DNA of 64,000 nucleotides from Sphingomonas glacialis (GCF_006439055.1 NZ_RCZC01000006.1:110994-174993), one strand, 5' to 3'. Shown: positions 1-9,598, counted from the first letter of the stretch. The notes: generated from the letters alone by a model not told the origin. Made by a program: numbers and translations.

Positions 1-82
1 GGGGGACGCCTCGCAGAGACTACCGCCGGCGTGCGACGCGCGGCACGGCCCCACCCCAACCCCTCCCCTGAAGGGGAGGGGA
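1..82. repeat. Composite intergenic inverted repeat, cut by window start
   Basis: The stretch downstream of sufC holds no gene. It ends in a perfect hairpin with arms CCCCTCCCC (60-68) and GGGGAGGGG (73-81) and loop TGAA. Its first 19 bases (GGGGGACGCCTCGCAGAGA) are the reverse complement of a segment of the repeat downstream of katG near 59075-59095, so both belong to one dispersed family. It could act as a bidirectional transcription stop for the suf operon. Confidence 0.7.
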
Positions 83-101
83 TTTATGGTTGCAAGGCCG
101 C

Positions 102-831
<730 letters not shown>

Positions 832-845
<14 letters not shown>

Positions 846-1200
846 GAGCTACTTCCGGAACTTTCCAATTTTCGGGAACAGCATCGAAGCTGCCCCACAA
901 ATGCCACTTGCCGTCCGCTTTGGAGTTTGAGGCCAATCCCCACTCCGGCGGATCAGGCCAACCGAACCAATCGCGTTGGATGAGGAAAAGGGTTTCCGCA
1001 TCACTTTCAGCCACGAAACCAGTACCCGTACGTCGGGCCCAGTCGAAATCATCGCCTAGCCTATCCACAGGAGGCCAATCCGCCTCGGTCGCCACTAGCC
1101 ATTCCAATGGGAGCCTGCTCCGCTCTGAGAAGCCGTGTTTCAATCTCCGGGAATGGAGAAAACCCAGCGTCCACGGTATGGGCGCCCACCCGAAAATCAC
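832..1200 (-). CDS. Orphan hypothetical protein between sufB and sufC
   Basis: A 122-residue ORF in the gap between sufB and sufC. It starts with GTG overlapping the sufB stop as GTGA and ends 14 nt inside sufC, so the three genes are packed as one translationally coupled operon. The product is rich in Trp and acidic residues in its second half (for example WGSFDAVPENWKV) and has no signal peptide or membrane segment. Codons such as CCT, CTA, AGG, ACT, TCA and GTA are much more frequent than in the flanking genes, where third positions are nearly all G or C; this suggests recent acquisition. A second possible GTG start lies at residue 36. I do not recognise the family, and an unstable or decaying insertion is also possible. 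Confidence 0.6.
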
Positions 1201-2681
1201 CCCACCGACCCCTCGAGGCTGATCCCCAGCAACTTCTGCGCTTCGACCGCGAACTCCATCGGCAGCTGCTGCAGCACTTCCTTGGCAAACCCGTTGACGA
1301 TCAGCGCCACCGCCGCCTCCTGGTCGAGCCCGCGCTGCATCGCGTAGAACATCTGGTCGTCGGAAATCTTCGAGGTGGTCGCCTCATGCTCAATCTGCGC
1401 CGACGGGTTGCGCACCTCGATATACGGCACGGTATGCGCGCCGCACTGGTCGCCGAGCAGCAGCGAGTCGCACTGGGTGAAGTTGCGCACGCCCTCCGCG
1501 GTCGGCGCCACGCGCACCAGCCCGCGATAGGTGTTGTCCGATCGCCCCGCCGAAATGCCCTTCGACACGATCGTCGAGCGCGAGCCCTTGCCGAGATGAA
1601 TCATCTTGGTGCCGGTATCGGCCTGCTGGCGATTGTTGGTCACCGCGACCGAATAGAATTCGCCGACGCTGTTCTCGCCCGCGAGCACGCACGACGGATA
1701 TTTCCAGGTGATCGCGCTGCCGGTCTCGACCTGCGTCCACGACACCTTCGAATTCTTGCCCTGGCACAAAGCGCGCTTGGTGACGAAATTGTAGATCCCG
1801 CCCTTCCCGTTCTCGTCGCCGGGATACCAGTTCTGCACGGTCGAATATTTGATCTCGGCATCGTCGAGCGCGACGAGCTCGACCACCGCCGCATGCAGCT
1901 GGTTCTCGTCGCGCATCGGCGCGGTGCAGCCCTCGAGATACGAGACGTACGATCCCTTGTCGGCGACGATCAGCGTGCGTTCGAACTGCCCGGTATTCTC
2001 GGCATTGATGCGGAAATAGGTCGACAGCTCCATCGGGCAGCGCACGCCCTCGGGGATGTAGACGAAGGTCCCGTCGCTGAAGACCGCGCAGTTGAGCGTC
2101 GCGAAATAATTGTCGTGCTGCGGCACGACCTTGCCGAGCCACTTGCGGACGAGATCGGGATATTCCTTGATCGCCTCGGAGATCGACCGGAAGATCACAC
2201 CCGCCGACTCGAGCTCCTTGCGGAAGGTGGTCGCGACCGAAACGCTGTCGAACACTGCGTCGACGGCAACGCGGCGCTTGGGCTGGCCCTCGGCATCAAG
2301 CTCCTCGACGCCCGCGAGCATCTTCTGCTCCTCGATCGGGATGCCGAGCTTCTCATAGACGCGCAGGATCTCGGGATCGACCTCGTCGAGCGAGCCAAGC
2401 TTGGGCTTCACCTTGGGCTCGGCGTAATAGTACGCGTCCTGATAGTCGATCGGGTCCATCTGGAGCTTGGCCCAGTCGGGCGCCTCCATCGTCAGCCACA
2501 GGCGAAACGCCTTGAGCCGCCAGTCGAGCATCCACTCGGGCTCGCCCTTCTTGGCGGAGATGAAGCGGACGGTGTCCTCGCTCAGCCCCTTGGGCGCGAA
2601 GTCCTGCTCGATGTCCGAATGGAAACCCCATTCGTACGTCTTGCTGACGGCTTCATAGGCTTCGGCGTTCTTGGTGGCCAT
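1197..2681 (-). CDS. sufB: SufB, Fe-S cluster assembly scaffold
   Basis: SufB is the beta-helix scaffold subunit of the SufBC2D complex on which Fe-S clusters are built from sulfide delivered by SufS/SufE and from iron. The 494-residue length and sequence fit the family from end to end, including the conserved stretch VRCPMELSTYFRINAE and the C-terminal region with IEHEATTSKISDDQ. GGAG lies upstream of the ATG at 2681. It is the first structural gene after the Rrf2 regulator, separated from it by 155 nt that hold a perfect 28-bp inverted repeat. Its stop overlaps the GTG start of the orphan ORF. Confidence 0.97.
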   Translation of the reverse strand: MATKNAEAYEAVSKTYEWGFHSDIEQDFAPKGLSEDTVRFISAKKGEPEWMLDWRLKAFRLWLTMEAPDWAKLQMDPIDYQDAYYYAEPKVKPKLGSLDEVDPEILRVYEKLGIPIEEQKMLAGVEELDAEGQPKRRVAVDAVFDSVSVATTFRKELESAGVIFRSISEAIKEYPDLVRKWLGKVVPQHDNYFATLNCAVFSDGTFVYIPEGVRCPMELSTYFRINAENTGQFERTLIVADKGSYVSYLEGCTAPMRDENQLHAAVVELVALDDAEIKYSTVQNWYPGDENGKGGIYNFVTKRALCQGKNSKVSWTQVETGSAITWKYPSCVLAGENSVGEFYSVAVTNNRQQADTGTKMIHLGKGSRSTIVSKGISAGRSDNTYRGLVRVAPTAEGVRNFTQCDSLLLGDQCGAHTVPYIEVRNPSAQIEHEATTSKISDDQMFYAMQRGLDQEAAVALIVNGFAKEVLQQLPMEFAVEAQKLLGISLEGSVG

Positions 2682-2742
2682 CAGATCGTCTCCGCCGCGA
2701 TGCGGCTGTCTAAATTCTCTGCCGCACAGCGGCTCTCAAAAA

Positions 2743-2810
2743 TCTCCGCGTCTCCGCGTCTCCGCGTGAATTCAATTTCTTGTTCACGCGGAGACGCGGA
2801 GACGCGGAGA
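2743..2810. repeat. Perfect 28-bp inverted repeat built of CTCCGCGT units
   Basis: The arms are 2743-2770 and 2783-2810 with a 12-nt AT-rich loop (2771-2782). Each arm contains three tandem copies of an 8-bp unit (CTCCGCGT or its complement), so the element is both a hairpin and a short direct repeat. It fills most of the gap between the Rrf2 gene and sufB and would form a very stable RNA stem in the leader of sufB. It could be a mobile palindromic repeat or an attenuation/processing element. Confidence 0.85.
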
Positions 2811-2835
2811 AGAAGTGGGTAAGGCGCTGCGCGGG

Positions 2836-3249
2836 TCATGCCGGGATCCTCGACAGGCTCGCCAGCGAAACACCGTCGAGCGCCCCACGGACCGCGCCGT
2901 TGACGACGTTCCAATGCGGCTTGACCCGACAATCGCCCTCGAGCGCGCAATCGTGCCGCGCCTCGTCGACGCAGGTGGTCAGCGCGATCGGTCCCTCGAC
3001 CGCCTCGATGATCTCGGCCAGGCTGATCGCCGCCGCCGGTCGCGACAACCGGAAACCGCCGCCGGTGCCGCGCGTGCTCTCGATCAGCCCACCCGCCGAC
3101 AGCCGGCTGACGAGCTTCTGCACCGTCGGCAACGGCAGCCCCGTCTCCTCGGCGAGCATCGTCGCATTCAGCCTGCCCACGCTACCGCAATGCCGCGCGG
3201 CGGCGGACATCATCACGACGGCATAGTCGGCAAGGCTGGAAAGACGCAT
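2836..3249 (-). CDS. Rrf2-family Fe-S regulator of the suf operon
   Basis: A 137-residue winged-helix transcription factor of the Rrf2 family (SUF-system regulator type). The N-terminal helix MRLSSLADYAVVMM and the HTH with PTVQKLVSRL are typical. Three cysteines, C93, C101 and C107, have the spacing C-x7-C-x5-C, which matches the cluster ligands of rhizobial RirA rather than IscR (C-x5-C-x5-C), so an Fe-S-sensing role is inferred. The ATG at 3249 was chosen because the family begins here; upstream in-frame codons run through a palindrome that is more likely the promoter or operator. It sits at the head of the suf genes and probably represses them when clusters are plentiful. Confidence 0.92.
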   Translation of the reverse strand: MRLSSLADYAVVMMSAAARHCGSVGRLNATMLAEETGLPLPTVQKLVSRLSAGGLIESTRGTGGGFRLSRPAAAISLAEIIEAVEGPIALTTCVDEARHDCALEGDCRVKPHWNVVNGAVRGALDGVSLASLSRIPA

Positions 3250-3256
3250 CGGGTCC

Positions 3257-3279
3257 AATCGGATGAATTCGCTCCGATT
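3257..3279. promoter_or_regulatory. Palindromic operator candidate upstream of the Rrf2 gene
   Basis: A perfect inverted repeat, AATCGGA and TCCGATT, is separated by 9 bp whose centre is GAATTC. It lies only 7 bp upstream of the chosen Rrf2 start codon. Rrf2 proteins bind dyads of this size as dimers, so autoregulation is the simplest reading. A TTGACC on the minus strand (3304-3309) could be a -35 box, but no convincing -10 is visible. Confidence 0.55.
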
Positions 3280-3336
3280 GCAAATGGGCGCGCGCACGAT
3301 TCGGGTCAACCCCTACCCCGGCATGGGCTGGCAAAG

Positions 3337-4206
3337 TTAGGTCCCGCTCACCAGCGGGCTGACGACGCCTTCGAGCGCGGTACGGTGCGTGATCGTCAAT
3401 TGCGACAGAATACCGGGGTCGGCGCGGATCTGCCCGGGGGTCAGCCCGGTAAACTGCTTGATCTCGCGGATCATGTGCGACTGGTCGTAAAAACCGCGAT
3501 CGACCGCATCGCCGACGGTCTCGTCCCCCGCCACCATCGCCACTGCGGCACGCAACGCGCGATATTTGCGCGCGAGCAATTTGGGCGGGGCACCATAGAG
3601 CGCGTTGCATTTGCGCTCGACCTGCCGCCGCGACAGACGCGTGGTGTCGAGCAGATCGTCCATTTCGGGCGACGGACTCGCTGCCAGCCACGCATCGACC
3701 TGGCGCACGAACCAGATCGCGCCGAGCGTGCAATGGCCGTCTGCGCCGCGCAGGATATCGCGCACCAGCCCCTCGCCGACCGCGGCGCGCGCGGCGATCC
3801 CCTCGGTCTTGCGCAAAGCGGCGGCGGCAACCTGCAACCGGCCAACGCCGAACAGGAGCCCGGCATCGACCACCCGGTTGACGAGCGTCGATGCATCCAC
3901 CCCGATCATCGCCGCCCAGCCGACCGCGGTGAGCCCCATCCCGAATACTGCGATCGGCCCCTCGGCATGGACATGGACCGCGCCGCTGGTCGGCCCGATC
4001 ACGTGGAAGTCGGGCGATTCCTGCTCGGTCCCGTCGGCGAAGCGATAGCGCGCGCTACCCGGCGACAGACGAAAGCGAATCTGCGCGTTATCGGCGCGCT
4101 CGACGTCGTCGAAGATCGCGACGTCGGCGGAAAAATCATAGAATAGCGTGACATAATCGGCCAGATCCGCTGCCGGAACGGCATAGTCCAGCCGAACATC
4201 CCCCAC
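3337..4206 (-). CDS. AraC-family transcriptional regulator
   Basis: A 289-residue regulator. The C-terminal third carries the paired helix-turn-helix of AraC/XylS proteins: LSRRQVERKC in the first HTH and GFYDQSHMIREIKQFTGLTP around the second. The N-terminal 150 residues form a ligand-binding-like domain of the type often found in AraC proteins of unknown effector. Translation starts with GTG at 4206. No linked target operon is obvious: pyrD is divergent across a 260-bp gap and the Rrf2 gene is downstream. The effector is unknown. Confidence 0.88.
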   Translation of the reverse strand: MGDVRLDYAVPAADLADYVTLFYDFSADVAIFDDVERADNAQIRFRLSPGSARYRFADGTEQESPDFHVIGPTSGAVHVHAEGPIAVFGMGLTAVGWAAMIGVDASTLVNRVVDAGLLFGVGRLQVAAAALRKTEGIAARAAVGEGLVRDILRGADGHCTLGAIWFVRQVDAWLAASPSPEMDDLLDTTRLSRRQVERKCNALYGAPPKLLARKYRALRAAVAMVAGDETVGDAVDRGFYDQSHMIREIKQFTGLTPGQIRADPGILSQLTITHRTALEGVVSPLVSGT

Positions 4207-4253
4207 AATTATGCGCCCCCCTATTCTTGGGCGCCGAGCGTAACGCGTTCACC

Positions 4254-4345
4254 GGACAAAGAAAAGCGGGCCGGCCAGTAAACTGACCGGCCCGAGGGAG
4301 AAGGCTCCGATCTGGAGCTTTCCGGGTCGCACTTCCATCTACCCT
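4254..4345 (-). ncRNA. Candidate small RNA or attenuator with terminator-like hairpin
   Basis: The minus strand of the araC-pyrD gap can fold into a small stem GCTCC/GGAGC (4304-4318), a pyrimidine linker TTCTCCCTC, then a 12-bp stem (4268-4279 with 4282-4293, one mismatch) followed by GCTTTTCTTT. That order, hairpin, CU-rich single strand, then terminator, is common in alphaproteobacterial small RNAs. The element ends 48 nt before the AraC start, so it could instead be a leader attenuator. No good promoter was found, so the 5' end is a guess. Confidence 0.35.
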
Positions 4346-4467
4346 GATTCGCAGGCAACAGTATTGGACAGACTCGCCGGATCGCGCGCACCGTAGCGTT
4401 GCCATGCACGCGAGCACGGCCGCGCTATCGCTTTGACGCAGCCGCACCGCGCTGCCATCACGCCGCC

Positions 4468-5514
4468 ATGCTGTTCCCCCTGCTCCGCCCCGCGCTCTTC
4501 GCGTTCGATGCCGAACGCGCGCACGAACTCACGCTGACCCTGCTCGCGAGAGCAAGTCGCGCTGGAGTCGCGCTGAGCCAGGGGCCGGCAAGCCTGCGAA
4601 GCCATGTCGCCGGGCTCGATTTCGCCAACCCGCTCGGGCTCGCCGCGGGGGTCGACAAGAATGGCAGCGCGATCGACGGGTTCTTCGGCCTGGGCTTCGG
4701 CAGCGTCGAGATCGGCACGCTGACCCCGCTGCCGCAGCCGGGCAACCCCAAACCGCGACTGTTCCGGCTGGTCGAGGACCGGGCGGTGATCAACCGCATG
4801 GGCTTCAACAATGGCGGGATCGCCGCCGCTTTGCCGCGCGCGGTCGTAGCCAAGCGACGCGGCGTGCTCGGCATCAACGTCGGCGCGAACAAGGACGCGC
4901 CCGACCGCGTCGCCGATTATGCGCACGGCGTCGCCGCGGCGGCGCGGGTCGCCGATTATGTCACGGTCAACATCAGCTCGCCCAACACGCCGGGCCTGCG
5001 TGACCTGCAGCACGGCAACGAACTGCTCGACGTGCTCGCCGCCGCCGACGAGGCGCGTCGCGCGCCGATCGAGCGACCGCGGCTGTTCCTCAAGGTTGCC
5101 CCCGATCTCGACCCGTCGGCGATCGACTTCATCGCGCGCGCCGCGGCGGCGCATAACGTCGATGCGCTGATCGTCAGCAACACGACCGTGTCGCGCCCGG
5201 CGTTGCGCTCGGCGCATGCCGGCGAGACGGGCGGCCTCTCGGGCGCACCGCTGGCGAGCCTCGCACGCCAGCGGCTCGCCGATTTCCGCAGCGCGACCGG
5301 CGGCGCGATGCCGCTGATCTCGGCGGGCGGGATCGACAGCGCCGACGAAGCCTATGCCCGCATCTGCGCCGGGGCGAGCCTGGTGCAGCTCTACACTGCC
5401 CTGGTCTATCAGGGCCCCGGCCTCGCACAGCGGATCCTGCGCGGGCTTGCGAAGCGGCTCGCGCGCGACGGCTTTGCGACCGTCACCGAGGCGGTCGGCA
5501 CGCAAGCCGCCTGA
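4468..5514 (+). CDS. pyrD: Dihydroorotate dehydrogenase, quinone type (class 2)
   Basis: Oxidises dihydroorotate to orotate in pyrimidine synthesis and passes electrons to quinone at the inner membrane. The 348 residues begin with the amphipathic helix MLFPLLRPALFAFDAERAHE typical of membrane-attached class 2 enzymes. FANPLGLAAGVDKNG and INVGANKDA bind FMN, and NISSPNTPGLR carries the class 2 catalytic serine. SNTTVSRP and the LISAGGI segment complete the phosphate site. The ATG at 4468 was chosen over a longer reading because the family starts there. It stands alone, with ggt 80 bp downstream. Confidence 0.96.
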   Translation: MLFPLLRPALFAFDAERAHELTLTLLARASRAGVALSQGPASLRSHVAGLDFANPLGLAAGVDKNGSAIDGFFGLGFGSVEIGTLTPLPQPGNPKPRLFRLVEDRAVINRMGFNNGGIAAALPRAVVAKRRGVLGINVGANKDAPDRVADYAHGVAAAARVADYVTVNISSPNTPGLRDLQHGNELLDVLAAADEARRAPIERPRLFLKVAPDLDPSAIDFIARAAAAHNVDALIVSNTTVSRPALRSAHAGETGGLSGAPLASLARQRLADFRSATGGAMPLISAGGIDSADEAYARICAGASLVQLYTALVYQGPGLAQRILRGLAKRLARDGFATVTEAVGTQAA

Positions 5515-5594
5515 GCGCGCCTCGGTCGGCAAGAAGAGCGCGCTTCGGCCGATCGCGTTCTTGCCTGCGCGGCGCAGCGCGCTACGGTCGAATC

Positions 5595-7343
5595 ATGACC
5601 AGACCGCTCGTTGCCTCGCTGCTCCTGCTGATCACGCCCACAATCGCGGAGGCCAGACGCCCCGCCCCCACCCCGCCGCGCGCGCTCGGCATGGTGAGTG
5701 CCGCCGACCCGCGCGCCGCCGCGGCCGGCGCCGAGATCCTGCGCAAGGGCGGCAGCGCGACCGACGCCGCGATCGCGACGATGCTCGTGCTCAACGTCGT
5801 CGAGCCGCAGAATAGCGGGATCGGCGGGGGTAGCTTCATGCTCCATCACGATGCCGCGACCAGCGCGATCGCCGGCTTCGACGGACGCGAAGCAGCCCCC
5901 GCGGCGGCCGACCCGAAATGGTTCTACGGCCCCGACGGCAAGCCGCTCCCCGTCTTTGCGGCGATCCCCGGCGGGCGCAGCGTCGGCGTGCCGGGCAATC
6001 TGCGGATGATGGCGCTGGCGCATCAGCGCTACGGCAAGCTGCCCTGGGCGACGCTGTTCGGCCCGGCAATCAAGCTCGCGCAAAATGGCTTCGCGATCAC
6101 CCCGCGGCTGCATAACGGGCTCGCCAATTTCGGGCGGCATATCGATCCGTGGGCGCGTGGACATTTCCTCGCGGCAGACGGCAAGCCGCTACCGGTCGGC
6201 ACGCTGCTGAAGAGCCCCGAACAGGCCGCGTTGTTCGCGGCGATCGCGAAGAACGGCCCCGACTATTTCTACAAGGGCGCAGTCGCGCAGAAGATCGTCG
6301 CCGCGGTCAACACCTCCGCGCAGAACCCGTCCAAAATGACGCTCGTTGATCTCGCCGGCTACCGCGCCAAGGAGCGCGCACCGCTCTGCATCATGTACCG
6401 CGTCTACAAGGTCTGCGGTATGGCGCCGCCGTCGTCGGGCGGCACCGCGGTGCTGATGATCCTCAAGCAGCTCGAACGCTTCGACATGGCGGGGCTCGGC
6501 AAGGATTCGCCCGTCGCCTGGCACCTCTTCGCCGAATCCGAGCGGCTCGCTTATGCCGATCGCGACATGTATCTTGGCGATCCCGACCACGTCACCGTGC
6601 CGATCAAGGGCTTGCTCGATCCCGCCTATCTCGCATCGCGCTCGGCGCTGATCTCGCCCGAGCGCAGCATGACGAGCATCGCCGCCGGCACCCCGGCCGG
6701 CGCCCCGCCGCGCACGCTCGCGCCCAATGCCGACGTTCCCGGCACGAGCGACCTCGTCGCGGTCGACAGGAAGGGCAACGTCGCCGAGGTCACCACGACG
6801 ATCGAAAGCTATTTCGGGTCGGGCCTGTCGGTCGATGGCGTGATGCTCAACAACGAGCTGACCGATTTCGACTTCGTCCCCGCCAAGGACGGCTATCTCG
6901 TCGCCAACCGCGTCGAGGGCGGCAAGCGTCCGCGCAGCTCGATGGCGCCGACGATCGTCTATGCCCCCGACGGCAAGGTCCGCATCGCGATCGGCGCGGC
7001 GGGTGGGTCGACGATCATCGCGCAGGTGGCGAAGGCGCTGGTCGGCGTGCTCGACTGGAAGCTCAGCGCGCAGAACGCGATCGCGATGGGCCTGCTCTAT
7101 GCGCCAAAGCTCGATGCCGTCGCCGAAAAGGGCACGCAGCTCGAAGCAATGGTCCCTGCGCTGCAGGCGCTCGGTGAGCATATCCAAATCGCGCCGTTGG
7201 GTTTAAAAGCCAATGCGATCGAGCGCGTCGACGGTGCCTGGGTCGGCGCGGCCGATCCGCGCAGCGAAGGTGTCGCGGTGCGCGAGGACGGGCAGACCAC
7301 GCAGATCATCCGCGCCGGCGCATTGCCCCGTCCGGCCGAGTAA
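5595..7343 (+). CDS. ggt: Gamma-glutamyltransferase, exported
   Basis: Hydrolyses or transfers the gamma-glutamyl group of glutathione and related compounds in the periplasm. The protein has 582 residues with an N-terminal signal peptide (LVASLLLLITPTIAEA). GGSATDAAIA and NSGIGGGSF are typical of the large subunit. The processing and catalytic threonine is predicted at T384 in GTSDLVAVD, where maturation would create the small subunit. The usual Thr-Thr-His at this site is Thr-Ser-Asp here, a variation that keeps the nucleophile. PPSSGG and RPRSSMAPTI mark the oxyanion and substrate regions. Confidence 0.93.
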   Translation: MTRPLVASLLLLITPTIAEARRPAPTPPRALGMVSAADPRAAAAGAEILRKGGSATDAAIATMLVLNVVEPQNSGIGGGSFMLHHDAATSAIAGFDGREAAPAAADPKWFYGPDGKPLPVFAAIPGGRSVGVPGNLRMMALAHQRYGKLPWATLFGPAIKLAQNGFAITPRLHNGLANFGRHIDPWARGHFLAADGKPLPVGTLLKSPEQAALFAAIAKNGPDYFYKGAVAQKIVAAVNTSAQNPSKMTLVDLAGYRAKERAPLCIMYRVYKVCGMAPPSSGGTAVLMILKQLERFDMAGLGKDSPVAWHLFAESERLAYADRDMYLGDPDHVTVPIKGLLDPAYLASRSALISPERSMTSIAAGTPAGAPPRTLAPNADVPGTSDLVAVDRKGNVAEVTTTIESYFGSGLSVDGVMLNNELTDFDFVPAKDGYLVANRVEGGKRPRSSMAPTIVYAPDGKVRIAIGAAGGSTIIAQVAKALVGVLDWKLSAQNAIAMGLLYAPKLDAVAEKGTQLEAMVPALQALGEHIQIAPLGLKANAIERVDGAWVGAADPRSEGVAVREDGQTTQIIRAGALPRPAE

Positions 7344-7392
7344 AGCGTTACCCCGCAGCCGAACACGGCGCGCCCTCCTCGGGAGAGAGACT

Positions 7393-9186
7393 ATGTCAGA
7401 CATCCGCCGCCTCGAACATTTCCCCAACCTCGTCGCGATGTTCCTCACGCGCGCCACCGAGAAGGGCGACGCGCCCTTCCTGTGGCATAAGGCGGGCGGC
7501 CGCTGGGTCTCGCGCAGCTGGACCGAAACCGCGCACCAGGTCGCGAGCATGGCGGCAGCGCTCAACGCGATCGGGCTCACGCCCGGCGACCGCGTGATGC
7601 TGGTCAGCGAAAACCGCCCCGAATTCTGCATCGCCGATCTCGCGATCATGGCGGCGGGGTGCATCACCGTGCCGACCTACACCACCAACACCGAACGCGA
7701 TCACATCCACATCCTCGAGAATTCGGGCGCCAAGGCGGTGATCGTCTCGACCGCGAAGCTCGCCAAGACGCTGCTTCCCGCCGCGATCCGCGCGAGCACC
7801 GCGCAGATCGTGATCGGAATCGAGGACCTGCGTGCCAACCAATCGGGCGCGCTCGAATTCCACCAGTGGGACGCCCTGCTCGCGACCTACGCCGCCGCGC
7901 CATCGACCATCGCCGCGACCGCCAAGCGCGACGATACCGCGTGCCTCATCTACACCAGCGGCACCGGCGGATCCCCGCGCGGTGTGATGCAGCACCACGG
8001 CGCGATCCTCCACAACGTCCAGGGCTGCTGCACGATCATCTCGGAGGATTTCGGTTGGGACGACGAGATCTTCCTGTCGTTCCTCCCGCTCAGCCACGCC
8101 TATGAGCATACCGGCGGGCAATATTTCCCGATCGGGCTCGGCGCGCAGATCTATTACAGCGAAGGGCTCGACAAGCTCGCCGCCAATATCGAGGAGGTCC
8201 GCCCGACGATGATGATCGTCGTGCCGCGGCTGTTCGAACTGCTCCGCACGCGGATCACCAAGGCGGTCGAGAAGCAGGGCAAGCTCTCGACCTATCTGCT
8301 CGGCCGCGCGCAGGCGCTCGGCGGCAAGAAAGCCGCGGGCAAGGCCGGGTTGCTCGACAAGCCGATGGATTTCCTGCTCGGCGCCACCTTGCGCCCCAAG
8401 ATCCAGCAGCGCTTCGGCGGGCGGATCAAGGCGCTGGTATCGGGCGGCGCACCGCTCACGCCCGAGGTCGGCACCTTTTTCGAAGCGGTCGGTATCACCG
8501 TCCTGCAAGGCTATGGCCAGACCGAGACCGCGCCGGTGATCTCGTGCAACCGCCCCAAGGCCGGACTGAAGATGGACACGGTCGGCCCGCCGATGCCCGA
8601 TACCGAAGTGCGCATCGCCGACGATGGCGAAATCCTGGTTCGCGGCGAGCTCGTCATGCACGGCTATTGGCGCAACCCGGCCGAGACCGCGCGCGTGCTC
8701 CAGGACGGCTGGCTGCATACCGGCGACATCGGCGTGATCGACGCGAACGGCCGGATCCAGATCACCGATCGCAAGAAGGACATCATCGTTAACGACAAGG
8801 GCGAGAATGTCGCGCCGCAAAAGGTCGAGGGGATGCTCACGCTCCAGCCCGAGATCGCGCAGGCGATGCTGTTCGGCGATCGGCGGCCGTACATGGTCGC
8901 GGTGATCGTCCCCGATTCGGAGTGGACCCAGCAATGGTGCGCACGCGAGGGCAATGCCTGCAACTTCGCGCGGCTGGCCGAGAATAGCGAATATCGCACC
9001 GCCTTGGGCCATGCGGTCGAGCGCGTGAACAAGGAACTCGCGGTGACCGAGCGCATCCGCCGCTTCGTCCTCGCCGACGAACCCTTCGCGATCGAGAACG
9101 AGCAGATGACGCCGAGCCTCAAGATCCGGCGGCACGTACTGAAGGCGGTCTACGGCACGCGGCTCGAGGCGCTGTACAAGGCCTGA
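7393..9186 (+). CDS. Long-chain acyl-CoA ligase, AMP-forming
   Basis: A 597-residue AMP-dependent synthetase that would activate a fatty acid as acyl-AMP and then acyl-CoA. The P-loop motif is YTSGTGGSPRGVM, with Gly-Gly where most relatives have Thr-Gly. GYGQTETAPVISCN, HTGDIGVID and ITDRKKDIIV are the adenylation and hinge motifs. It belongs to the large bacterial long-chain ligases (FadD15-like); the chain-length preference cannot be read from sequence. A GGGAGAGAG ribosome binding site precedes the ATG at 7393. Confidence 0.92.
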   Translation: MSDIRRLEHFPNLVAMFLTRATEKGDAPFLWHKAGGRWVSRSWTETAHQVASMAAALNAIGLTPGDRVMLVSENRPEFCIADLAIMAAGCITVPTYTTNTERDHIHILENSGAKAVIVSTAKLAKTLLPAAIRASTAQIVIGIEDLRANQSGALEFHQWDALLATYAAAPSTIAATAKRDDTACLIYTSGTGGSPRGVMQHHGAILHNVQGCCTIISEDFGWDDEIFLSFLPLSHAYEHTGGQYFPIGLGAQIYYSEGLDKLAANIEEVRPTMMIVVPRLFELLRTRITKAVEKQGKLSTYLLGRAQALGGKKAAGKAGLLDKPMDFLLGATLRPKIQQRFGGRIKALVSGGAPLTPEVGTFFEAVGITVLQGYGQTETAPVISCNRPKAGLKMDTVGPPMPDTEVRIADDGEILVRGELVMHGYWRNPAETARVLQDGWLHTGDIGVIDANGRIQITDRKKDIIVNDKGENVAPQKVEGMLTLQPEIAQAMLFGDRRPYMVAVIVPDSEWTQQWCAREGNACNFARLAENSEYRTALGHAVERVNKELAVTERIRRFVLADEPFAIENEQMTPSLKIRRHVLKAVYGTRLEALYKA

Positions 9187-9199
9187 CCGCGCGGCGCGC

Positions 9200-9598
9200 T
9201 CAGTCGGGCGTGGCGACCGCGCTATACTCGACCGCGACGAACGTGCCGGGCAGCCGGGTTTGCCACAGCCGTGCCTCGCCCGCCGTCACGATCAGCCACA
9301 GCGCATCGTCCCCCATCGCGCCCTCCGCATCGCGTGCGGAAGGGTTGGCGACACCCGAGGGATGCGAATGGTAATGCCCGATCACCGCTGTCCCACCAGT
9401 GCGCACCGCCCGGTGCGCGGCGAACAGCGCCGCAGGATCGATCTCGAAATGCCGACTCGGGTCGGGCGCGACGTTGGGACAGGCTTGCGCTGTGTCGATC
9501 CGATCGGCGGTGCCGAACAGCAGCCCGCAAATCTCGCGCGTCGGCGATAATTGCGCCTCGTTTAGCAGTCCCGCCAGGAGAGTGCTTGAAATTTCCAT
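9200..9598 (-). CDS. JAMM-family metallopeptidase (M67 type)
   Basis: A 132-residue stand-alone JAB/MPN domain. All JAMM residues are present: E22 in REICGLL, then H77-S-H79, seven residues, S87 and D90 (HSHPSGVANPSARD), so it should bind zinc and be active. Bacterial relatives cut isopeptide or C-terminal bonds of small carrier proteins (for example in sulfur transfer), but no ubiquitin-like partner is nearby. The start at 9598 is preferred because GGGA lies 6 nt ahead; an ATG at 9604 is possible. It is divergent from rluD with only 21 bp between start codons. Confidence 0.9.
   Translation of the reverse strand: MEISSTLLAGLLNEAQLSPTREICGLLFGTADRIDTAQACPNVAPDPSRHFEIDPAALFAAHRAVRTGGTAVIGHYHSHPSGVANPSARDAEGAMGDDALWLIVTAGEARLWQTRLPGTFVAVEYSAVATPD

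Noticed and set aside
4136..4447. Minus-strand Cys-rich ORF of 103 codons in the araC-pyrD gap
   Set aside because: It overlaps the araC start in another frame and the hairpin element; composition shows no coding signature.
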